Assembly (NCBI GenBank): GCA_963693305.1
Contig: OY855906.1
Coordinates: 14,205,102 to 14,269,101, forward strand
Direction: 5' to 3'
Length of the DNA stretch: 64,000 nt
From: Meandrina meandrites
Taxonomy: Eukaryota; Cnidaria; Anthozoa; Scleractinia; Meandrinidae
This document shows, piece by piece, positions 1 to 12,000 of the stretch. Position 1 is the first letter of the stretch, and every line of letters begins with the position of its first letter. Under the pieces are notes generated by a model. It had not been told where the DNA came from and searched no databases. It saw only the letters and a list, made by a program, of their open reading frames with translations. The position numbers were made by a program, and so were the translations under genes.

Positions 1-3000
1 TCAAAGAATCACTGAACAGTTTAACTGTCCGTTGACTGTCGGTTGTGAACATTTCGGTCGGTCGGTTGGTCAGGGTTGGTCGCCAGTCTGTCAACCAAAT
101 GCACTGCTGTTTGTCTAAACAGCTCTTCTCAAACTATTCTTTTGTCTGTATATGGTATGGCGACGATTCTATGAATACAGTTCTTACTTTCGTTGGTTGT
201 CGTCATGGTTTTTGTTTAATTCCGCCCACTTTTCATCAAGAGCTCCTATTCTTCGCTGGATTCGTGCCTGGTCTTCCTCTCTTAGCATCTCCGTGCCCTT
301 GCACTCTTCGAATTGGTCTTTGATGTCGCTAAACTTGGCTTCCTCCTTTACCAACTCATTTTCAAATTCCTTTTAATCAAGAATAAAGCAATAATCAGTA
401 TTTTACACCTGTTCTCGGAAATTCCGTTGAGCTTAAAGTCGCAGGAAAAGTATCTTCTATACTGTCCCAGGAAGTCTGTTGTTATTTTAGTTGTTTTAAG
501 GCCGTTTTACGCAGCGATGGTCTTGGTTTCGTAATGGCGATTTTGATAATCTCTTGAACGTTGAATTTGTCGGCGAATAATTTTGGGACCCACCTTTTGT
601 CATGGGACGGCAAAATCGGCCAAGATTGAAAACGGTCATGTATTTCATCATCACATGATTATTTTCTTTTAATCTTAACTTAATCAACGGCAGTTAAAAC
701 GGCCAAAAAGTAAAGTCATTTCTTACAGTCATTATGGATCAATGTGAAGAATTAATGTAGGTTTTATTAAAGGGAAGTTAAAAGGCAGAGTTATTGTTGG
801 TTAGAGATGCTTACCTGCAACTCTATTAGTTGCTCTCCAACCTCGCCAATGTCAGACCCAACATCAGTGAAATTATTGACGGATGATTCACCAAGCCTCT
901 CAACAGCTTCTTCACAATCAGCCAATGAGCGACCAAAGTACTTCAAAGACGCTTCCTTGATCCTGTTACAAAAAAGTTAGAAAATCACATATAAAAAATG
1001 TAGCAAGGATAAACTTTGTAAAAGGACGGTGTCTATGCTAGCGAGACAATTGTGTGATTGAGCAGTATGTGAGCTAGCTCACACATAGCTCAATCACACA
1101 AGCTTTGAAGTCACCTTTTTACCTTTCTAACCAAAAAAAAAACAATACAGTTCATGTTTGAGGTGTAAGCTTTGAGTGTACTAAATCGTATAAATTGCCT
1201 TACTTGTCTTTTTTGTCCCTGGTTCCCTTCTCCAGGTCAGCGACTTGTCTGTTAAGTGCGTCCAGGGTCCCGCTGATCTCATCTCCAGCATACGGCTCAA
1301 ACTCTTTCTTTTCAATGATGTCACGGCCAGAATCAGACACTTCAACTAACTCTCTACTTAAGTCTTCGCCTAGAGAATTTTCGACTTCCTATAAAAAAAA
1401 AACATATTCAATGGGGTATCTGTAGATTTTAATGTGGTAAACTTGATTCGCATCGGCACACCCTATTGTAGCATGTTGCCGTTTGATTGGTCTTGAGTGA
1501 TGGTCGGCGTGCTAATAACAAGTATCATCGCTGGTTCTTTTTCAAGAAAAGAACGTATGGGGCTGAGAAGAGAGGAACCAATCAATGAAGTGATAGAATT
1601 CAATATGGAATACAATTTGAAGAAAACAAACAAACAAACAAACGGAAAAGACCACTCGTCCACACCATAGCAGAAAACCGGTACTTCACAGAAAAGGCTA
1701 CTTCATCTAACCTGAAGTTGTACAGAGCTGGCTTGAATATCTCCATAGTCAGTTTCATCGACGTCTTCTTCAACTTTCCTTGTTGCCTCACTAACCAGCA
1801 GGCCAAGGGCTATTGACTGCTCTCTCCACCGACCAAGTCTGCCTTCTGTGTCTTTCTTTAGTATGTCCAAAAGAGCAGAATCCAGCCTATATTAGCACAG
1901 GGAAATTCAAAAAGTTAGTGGCGTCGTTTTAGCCAGAAGTTATTACAAGCAAAGGGGGTTTGCAAGTAAAAAAATGGTTTTGGCATTAAGCAACTCAGGA
2001 GTGGTTTCCAAATATTACCTTACTTGCGAGGAGTTTGAATACCAAATCTAGTTTCATATTTTTGGTATACCACTGGCACCCGTTGTTGAGAGTAAGTGGT
2101 CATACGGTAAACGGTTAATTACGGCCATCAATTTTAAGCGATCCTATAAAATTTCTTGGAATTTCCTCACTGCCACACTCTATGGTTTCCATGGTCATAT
2201 AATTAAAAGCTTACTGTAGAAAAAAAGTCTGCAATTATTGGGAAATACTGTTGAACAGATAAGTTTCATTTTCCCGAGGATCTGCATTGCTCTAGATACA
2301 CCAACGGACGTGAAAACCGAATAAAAAATGACCTGTACATTTTTCATAGTGCACCCTGACAGTGTACTCGACTTTGTCAGGTCAGCTGCTAGACTTTTTC
2401 AAAGTCCGTTTCATGTGTTATGCGTTTGGCGGAAAACTCTTCTTGTGACTTCATCGCTCATATAGTCAGCCACTTAATTCTTCTCATAAGATTTTGACGT
2501 CGTCTGCGGCCGGGATCTATACTGAACTTAACCCTGAGACAACAGTAAAATGGTATATATTTGTCAAGTTGTTAAAGGAGCTACGTCACGAGAATTACGC
2601 AGATTTTTGGTCTGAACTATTCTGAAACTAGTGACAGGCTCCCTAACCCATGAAAAACATTATCTTTGTAAATCTAAAGGAAGATATAACCTTGATTTAC
2701 GGAGAGAAATCAAGCAACGGCTATAATAGCGATTTTTGGAAGACGAGCGGAAACAACTTGAAACGTTTAGCCACAATTTTTCAAGTTGCAATCCATTTCC
2801 GTCCTAGCCATCCGCAGTCAAAATTTCAGTGCTCTAATTTAGCAATTGTCAAAAAAATGGACCATTATTTATAGGTTTCCTACGACACAAATATAAATTT
2901 TGGCAGTTCAAAAATCTGTTAAAAAACGTGACAAAGCCCCTTTAACAATTTGTTGTGTATATAAAATCACACTGTTAGCTCTCACTCACTTTTGCTGTCG

Positions 3001-6000
3001 GTCTTTAAGGTGGTCATTGACAGCCTTCCATCTCGAAGTGAGTGCGTTGTTAGTTTTATCAACTCCATCTATGTCCGTTTTATCGAGCTTGCTGCTATCA
3101 ACGAGGTCCTGACTTTCCTGTAGCATAGCGTCAACCTTCGGCTCGTACTCCTTTACCTCATTAAGAAACAGCTGTGGGTAAAAAGCATACAATGTCGTAA
3201 AAAAGGAGGTTGTTTATATCGTGGTAAAGTACAATAATAATTATTGTTTGTCTCACAACGCAGTCACTTGTGATGTGAGCCCCTCCGATCAGGAGGTTTT
3301 GGAGGTGGGGTGGGGGTTCCATGTTCCCTTGTTCCCAACAAAATTTTCCTTGTGTCCCGTGTTCCCTAAAGTATTTTTCATTCGTGTTCCCTGTTCCCTA
3401 AAATATGCTTTTGTTCCCGTGTTCCAAGTTTCATTTTCTGTTTGTTCCCACGTTCCCCCCAAAATGGCCATGTTCCCTTGTTCCCTGAAGCCCCTGGGAG
3501 GGGCTCTGATGTGAATCGCGATGTTTTGACTGTATACTGCTGGTCTTCATCAGGCGTTACTTTGTAAGTGAAAGACTAGTAGTATGCAGTCAATACGTCG
3601 CCATTCACATCACAAGTGAGTACATCGTGAAACAAAAGATGATACTTCATTATTAAAGCACACAATTTTTTGAAGATTGTCAATCAAAAGTGTTCCATAC
3701 AAAATATAGCAGATATATAGTTACGAAATTTAGTTCACGAGGTTCAGACAAATATTGCCGAAAATACACCTTAATGTATTAAATGGTTACTTATGAATTA
3801 TATACCCACTTTAAACAGAAAAGGAAAAGGACAGTTAGCATTATTAAAATATGCTAGTTTATTTTTAAGGAACTTCGAATCTTCTTTGGATCGAAGATAA
3901 TTCCAGGTGAATACCAATTACTTTTACAGCAGCAGGACGAATGGGGAATATTGACATGGATGGCAAGCACGCCGGTTCTTGGTTTAAAAACAATCTATTA
4001 ACTATTGAACGTATCAAAATTGTTTTTTTTGTTTCCATGCATGGCCACACCTGGACCACACTTGAAAGGCTAGCCCAGGACAGCAGAAGCAAACGGAGAG
4101 CAGAAGTTAGTAGTTTCATGTGGTCCACTCGGGGCTAAAACTCGAGGTGAGGTGCAGGGATGGCTCTTATAAACTTAGAGTGTTCTATGAGGATATTGAC
4201 TTGGAACCTACTTGATTGTCATTGATCTGTTCTTGAAGTACTTCAATGTCGGATCCAATCTCCTCTTCGTTTTTAATCAGCTTCTCTGACTCAGTCAGCC
4301 ATTGATTCATGTTGTCGCATCTGTCACGCCAGGAGTCGAATCTCTTGTACTCGCTCTCGATATCCTGGGCAAGTTGTTCAAGCCTAACAATAAAAGGCAG
4401 CGTTACTTAATTCCTTCTTAGTGCCAAAATCGTGATATTTACTCTCTATCCTGATTGCCAGAGAAAATTCTATGGCAGTTTTGAGAAATTGGTGCTTCAT
4501 CACTTCAATGTTTCTTATTATATGACCGGACATTTTTTGTCTCCAATACAGGAGTTATTTAGGTCGGGAGAGGTGTTGCGTGACGGACCGTTAATGTCGG
4601 CTTCGAAGGAGACTACTTTTGTATGGGCGTCAAACGGAGAAATTGGTCTTTGATCACAGTTGTAGTCTCAACCTTCTATGTTATGCCGTTTATCGTGATG
4701 TCCCCTCCCCTTCCCTCCCCTCCCCGTGACATTTTTCAATATCATATTAAAATCAGAGGCTGGGCATGCAGCAATTCACACATGTTATTTCTAAATCTGT
4801 AATTAGTGCAAAGACGCTTAACACTTGACAAGTGCGCTCAAAGTATTGGCACTTAAACGTGTCGGAAATAATGAAACGAACTGTCACAAAATTTATATAC
4901 AACCTTGCGAACTTATTAGGTAATTTTAAGAAACACTCCATTCAACGTGCAGATAGGAATAGTTTGCAAGTTTTGGCTAATTCAATACACGACAGATGTT
5001 GAATTCTCAGCATTCATGGACGAGTCATGACCTCATATTGATTACAGTCTCTTCTTTCAGTTGTACGAACCTTGAATAATCTTGTTAAAACACTTTCTAC
5101 GCAAAATACGTTATTTTAAAAGCTCACATGTTGGCCAGCTGGGAGGACCGTGAAATTGTTCAATATGGAGCCGGCGAATTCATTGAGGTGTCTTCAATTT
5201 ATACATATAGCCATGCATAATTATTATGCGATGTACCTGTACTGCATTAAGTCGGCTGTTGCCGAAGCCAGAGCTAGCGACTTCTCGAAATCGTCATCAT
5301 CACGGTCCATGATGACGTTAAAATCTCGACATTCCGCTGAATATAACACTTTTTCGTGCGCAGAACGCGTTGGCAACACGGGAATGTAAATTTAAACACT
5401 TTTAAAAGTTATCATTCTCACGCAAATGTAAATTAACATCACATTCATGTTAATCATGGTAAATATTTGACTTTGACTTTTGTGTTTAGAGAAAAAGCAA
5501 AGAAAGTTTACAAAGGCGTTTGTTATGATTTTCTTTGTCATTGCGGAATTCAGACAACGTTGAAAATGTAGACAAAAAAAGCCAAGAAAAGAGAGAAAAG
5601 TAAGAAATAATGTCCGGAATAATGAGGCGGAAAGAACGTCTTTACACTTCATACGATAATAAAACGAGAAAGTGCTAGCAAATGACAAAAGTGTACAGAA
5701 TGCATTAACGGACAAAACAAAAACTGAAGAATGAAATTATCTATGCTCTACTGGATGCAACGTTTGCAGATTGTACAACAGACACACGGTGCAATTTAGT
5801 TATTGCGCGCAATGTTGCGTGTAATGTGTAGTGTTTGCATACACTGCTTCTTCTAACGTAAATTATACAGCACTTCGAATTTTTTTTAGTCTCGCCACTG
5901 CTGTGGCTATGTCACGGACGTGCAGTAACGTTAGTTTGACAAAAACTTGTCCGGCTAACTTTGCTATCTAATTACTAATCTTCGGTCTCGCGATCGCAAT

Positions 6001-9000
6001 TTTGTTACGTTGGGGGCAAGAAATTTAAATAATTCTCCAAAACAAAATTAATACATATAAAATTAAACGAGAACGTTTACCAACCTCTTCTCGCGTTCAA
6101 TAACATCAATATTTAACCCATTCCATCGATGGTTCAAGTCTGTCATCCGTTCATGAACATCGTTGGCTTCTTTATGCTCTAACATACCGTTTTCGAGAGC
6201 ATTGTCACCCAAGGCAAACACTTCGTCAGCGTCTTTCTGTTTTGACGATGTATCAGTCATAATGTCCTAAAAACACAACCTCAAATTAGTGCAAAACAAA
6301 AGCAACAAAGAAAAATGTTAATGTCAAAACGAACCATCCCATCATAAAACTCGTATGCAAACTTGGCAAGGAATTTGGACCCAAGCTAGTGATTATATGA
6401 TTCTGAAAGCTAGCTAATTCAAGGGAATGTTCTCGTGTTGTCTTGGGATAAAACCTGCTTTGGTAATTCTGCTTTCCAGTACAAAACATTTTCTTGTCAT
6501 GTTAGGTTAAACGATTAAACGGTTCTCGACAACGTCCAATTTCCTTCCTCAGGAAGGAAGTCAGTGACGTCTGCAATTTCATGCATGATTTCGGCCCTCT
6601 GAGGGGTAGGGAGTACTGTGTAGGTATGTGCGGCGCAAAGAATATGGTTTTCGAGCCGTTTTGGCCTGAAACAGGGAAGAGATTTTGAACACTTTGGTCT
6701 GATATAGGGTATGGTTTGTGCACTCCAGTCCGGAATTGGAGGTGTTTCCTAAATTTATTTCATTAATTAATTAATTTATTCATTTATTTCTTTAGGGGTA
6801 CGGTATGGTCTGAAATAGGGTTTTTTTTAAAAAAAACATAAATTGGTCTAAAAAAGGCTTAGGGTAAAGAAGCGCTCTGTACACCACAACCGTATTTTCG
6901 GGAAGTACCATCCCCTATCGGGTGTTATTAGGTTCATGTCCAAAACAAGTCGAAAACACCCAACTAACGTGGTACGTCCAGGAATAACCTTCTAAAATAG
7001 TACCAAGATCTGTACAAGGTCTATTAGCTTGAAACGCCATTTTTGACATCGATAGTTATCTTGTACTGATGAGGAATAAATGATCTTTACCTCATGGTCT
7101 TCCAACAGGTCCACCACCTTGTCCAGATTGACTCCGGATTTGGCATCTCCGCGGAACCTGCTGGTAATTGAATGCATCACATCTTTCAGCGCTTCGATTA
7201 TCGACCACTTTCGGTTTTTCTTCTCCCGCTGAATGTCTTGAAGCTTTTCTCTAACTCTGAAAAAAGCAAAGGTTAATTTAATGAATGTCGAGAAACATAT
7301 CTAGGAAGACAGATTTGCATCATACACGTTGCCAAAGACGAGCGACGCGATGGGATTTTACAAACTATCGAAAGCTATGAAACAAAAAATGCTTCAAACT
7401 ACAGTTGTGTTGATGTATTGCACCAAAATCTCTAGACCCACACACAATGGGTTCTTTCTATTGGTAATTGTTATCCAGGTTGAAGAACATAGAGATTGGA
7501 CTGTTGAGTAGTATGAACCCCCCCTTGCACAAACTGGGACTTCCTTCGACCTAGCAGAAACAGCGGTCAGATATAAGGCAGGGTTGCCTGTTGGCAGTAT
7601 CTGACTTCTCCCCAGTCGTCCTAATACAGCGCACTGCGCGAGGTGAAAATCGCCGGTGGTGGGGGTATAGTACAGTGGTTGTATAATACTGACCTTCGGA
7701 GGCTAGCGTTGGACTCGTCCACTGATGGTTTCCACTCGTTGTTGTTTTCCGCTTGTTTTTTTGTTATCTCTGGGGACCTGACCTCGGAGAACCGTTTTTC
7801 AAAGCCAATCTGCGATGAAATAAGAAAATGCCAGAAACAGAACGGGCTATTATAACGGCTTAAAAACAAAACATTTCCCCTAATTTAATACTACTTGTAG
7901 AGCAGGCATGTTAATGTTCCAATTTTAATGACAGGAACGTGTCCGAAATATCGGTCTTGTCACAAAACCTTCTTTTGAGGAGGCAGAGGCATGACTAAAT
8001 GTCCTTGTGATCCTATTTGCTAACGATCTCAAAAAACAACTGCACGTTTTACCATAAAGGCATGCCTGACTCTTCTTGCAATATTATCTTTTCTTTTTTT
8101 TTTGGTTGCGTGTTTGAAAAGATTGCTTAATACTGACCAACCGTTTCAACAAAAAAAAGTTGGAGAAGTGAGAAGCTTCAAGCAAATCAACGGTTCTACC
8201 CAGTTGTTGATTAAGGAAGCCTTCCAAACAGTTAGTCCCGAGATTATCTCTGGTAGAAGGTAACGCATACCTAACAGTAACTCATATACTTGCCTCTCTG
8301 CCAATGGATATTTGTTCCTTAAGTTTTTCTTCTGTTTTCTTGAGAGATTTGTCGAACCGTGCGGACCTGTCTTTCCATTCTTCCAACAGCTCTTTCTGAT
8401 CTTTTTGAAGTTTGGGGATCTTTTTCACAATTCTACGAGGAAAAAAACAATCGTTTCATTTCGGAAAATAGATCGAGAGAAACGATCCTACGGAATTCAA
8501 AGTAGTACTCGTCTAGAGTAGGAATAGTAATTTATAATTAGTCAGTTATTTACCCGTCCATACGGTCTTTGGTCTTTTCCAACACATCGTCCCATCTATT
8601 CTCGCAGTCTTCTGCATCTTTTCGAAGAGCTTTCCTTTGCTCCTCGGAAAAGGCAGGGTCCTTACATAAATTGTACGCTGTATCTGTTGCTGCTGTAAAT
8701 CTTGGCTCGTAGTCATCGAGTCGTGCAGAGAATCGCTATAGAGAAAAAGAGAAAAGAATATTGTGTCTTTCAGTATGACACTTCTTCTTTCTTCCAAAGA
8801 CAATGTCACCTTGCTTTATATGAGGATGTAAACGCGTCGACTTGATCAAGGTGCGAGGTGACTTCATGGATTACAAAAGTTTTTGTTTTATTGGAACAAC
8901 CTTTTTAATGACCGTCGTTAAAGTCATCAGTGTCATTGACGCAAAAACACAAGAGTTAATCCATGCAACATTAGAGGTCGAAGAAAAAGCATGCAACCGG

Positions 9001-12000
9001 CGCTTAGCCTGAGAAGGGATATTGTAGACGCCAAATCACGATTGGTTTGGCCTTTAGTTCCTGATTGTTTGAAAACTGAATAAACATGTTTGCTGTGGTT
9101 GGTTTAAACTTCCGGACTAAAAGAGTTATGAGATACTTCAAGTTGACTATATGCTTACCGCGCACAAACTATCATAGCTTCAGCTGCAGTGGTGCCATTC
9201 TATGGAACAGTCGTCCTTGCGATGTAAGACAAGCAGAGTCCCTTGTGCAATTTAAAGGCTTAATCTAACAAGTACTCTAAGGCACGGCATTCTTGGAAAA
9301 GCAGCTTTTCATAGAAATATTTTACTTTGTACAGTATTTTGTATTTTTGTCATTGTGTAATTCTATATAGCTGACGAATTCATCCATGTTTAAAACTAAA
9401 GATTATATCTATAACATGACGCTATTCAAAACACCGCATTAAATTATACTCATTATACCTTCATATCTTCTCTTTGTCTTCCTAAAGTTTTCAGATCGTT
9501 TCCAATCGGATCCATAGAGTCAAGTTCTTTATCTCGTAGCTCGATCCAGTCCTTTACTGCTTGTAAGCTGACTCGGCATCCCGCAAGCTCGCCAACTTTC
9601 TTTTGTTCCTCATCCCAGATCATTCTCTTTATTCTACACAAAAAGTAAAGACTCCCTTGATTTTCTCTTTATCTCTTGATAAATTTATTATTAAATAAAA
9701 TTAATACTGGAAAGCTTATAAAAACCGGCAATATGCTGGTATTGGGGACTGCAAAACCAACAACGATTAAAAAGCTTGTATAATTTGATACTAATCTACC
9801 AAACTGCATTGGCAACGTCAGGTATGCCTTTCGCATCAAATTTTTTTTGCCGCACGATTGGTCAAAACGCGTCACATGACGTAGCCAAAACTGGGAAATA
9901 TCAGGTGATATACGTACAGCTCCAATGCAGGTGTTCTTTTAGATATTTACACCATCACTCCAGAAGAGCCGGAGAAACGTCTGTGAAGGATTTACACAGT
10001 TTCTTAACTTGCCTATTTTTCTTGGCATCTTTGTTCTTGTTCAAAGAGCGCCAGCGACCCCTCACGTCATCCATGTCTTCCCCAATTGCTTCTTGTTGAT
10101 GTTCCTTGATATTCTTGTTACTCATAAGCTCTTCGAAGTCTTTCTCCAGATCATGGTACCGTTTTTCATAGGCAGGAAGCTCGTATTCTAGACTCTAAAG
10201 TGAAAATTATAAAGAGGGTCTGTTTAACACTACGCTTTAAAACATCCAGACACGAAGAAACTTAAATTAAAACAAAATTTAATCTCGCTTTCTTGAAGAC
10301 TACTTGCTTGTTTTTTTAAAAGATTAAATTAACAGGCACAACGGATAGTTTCCTCACAAAACTTATTTTTTCCATTGTTTCTTATAGTCAAACCTGGGAT
10401 AAACGCCAATCCGAAGCATTGTCTACTGCCTTGACTTCCTGCGATATCATGCCACTGACCTGATATCGCCGGATTTTGCTCTAATTTTTATGGACAACAC
10501 CTAATCGTATTATTTTGGTACGCTTCGGTGGTGCATCCAGCTCGATTAGTCAAGTCGTGAGAAAACCATGACAAGACCAAACCCGCCTGAGAAGCCGCCG
10601 AACGATTACGTATTAATAAAACTCACCGCAATTTTTGCTTCCTTCTCCTTAAGAGTGGCAATACTATCCTCGTCAGATTCTTTGGGCAGGTTGTCGTCTT
10701 GATCTTTTAGCCACCTATAAATAAGCAATCTCCGTTTGTAGATTTTGGCCACGTTGAATTAAATTCAATTTAACCACTGTTCTTTTTTAACTTAATAGCC
10801 GAGCTTCATGACCATTTCAAAACTATAATTGTCACTGTTAGTAGCTTTCACAACTGTAATTCCAATTATAACAGATGATGGATAAAAATGCGACCAACAA
10901 TACAAATTCAACTTGATGCTGTCTTGTCTGCAATTTAAACAATTGCAGTAAAATAAATCTAAAACATCCAGGGCTAAAAAGAGTTTTGAACTAAAGACTT
11001 CCGTGTTACCGGTGGGATGCTGATTAATTACGTTTTTGTTGAACCACTGAAAGTATTCACTCTTGTTTAAGACTTTAATTGTTGTCGACAACTCCAGCTT
11101 TGTGCTCTTAACATCGATACATAATCTCTCTTTCTGTAGCTACCCATCAAATACTTACACGTTAATATCGTTAGCCTCGTTCTTCCAATCGTTTAGCCTT
11201 CCGTCCAATAGAAATGCGTCGGGTTCTGCCGCCGCCTCGACAACGTGCTCGTCAATGGACACAACAACTTCATCCACTGGACTGCTGAATAGTCGTGGTT
11301 CCTGCTCCACCAGCTGGACGCGTGGTTCAGGTGCGATGTAGGCAAAAGCCTTTATCTAAAAGATAACAACATTTGAAAAGTTTGATCGTGTATAATCTTG
11401 CACTGAAGGAGGATATATCACCTAAACATTGAAATTTTACCAAAAAAGGATGCCTCCAGCGTCTGGATAACGAGAAAGGTTGGCTTCAAAAAATGTTTTT
11501 TTTTGTTTTTGTTTTTACAGAACTTTCCCACGGTGTCGTAGCGCTGTACACTGGTGAATGCTCTCTACTGTCAACTTTCATTTTTAATCGGTTTGTTCAA
11601 ACTTGAAGAAGCTTATACAAACCATTTACTCAGATGCACCACTGTTTTGAGGAATAAAGGAAATCAAAAAAAAAACTTGCTACTAAGCAACAACCACTTA
11701 GTAAGGTCTTGTGAGCGAATAACCAACCTTTTCCTCCTCTTCAAGTTTCTTTTTGGCTTCTTCTTCCTCTTTTCTGCGTTTTTCTTCAGCTTCCCTTCTT
11801 TTCCGTTCTTCTTCTTCTTTGCGCCTCTTTTCTTCTTCTTCCTTTCGTTTCCTTTCTTTTTCCTTCCTCTTTCCTTCTTCCTCCTCACGTTGTTTCTTTT
11901 TCTCTTCCTCCTTTCTTTTTCGCTCTTCTTCTTCCCTCTTCCTTCGCTCTTCTTTCCGTCGTTCTAGTTCTTCTTTGCGCTTTCTATCCTCTTCCTCTCT

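Noticed and set aside
5237..5360. Treating the 5.3-kb ATG exon as an internal cassette exon
   Set aside because: The only acceptor-like site gives an open frame solely in phase 1, which no neighbouring exon supplies.
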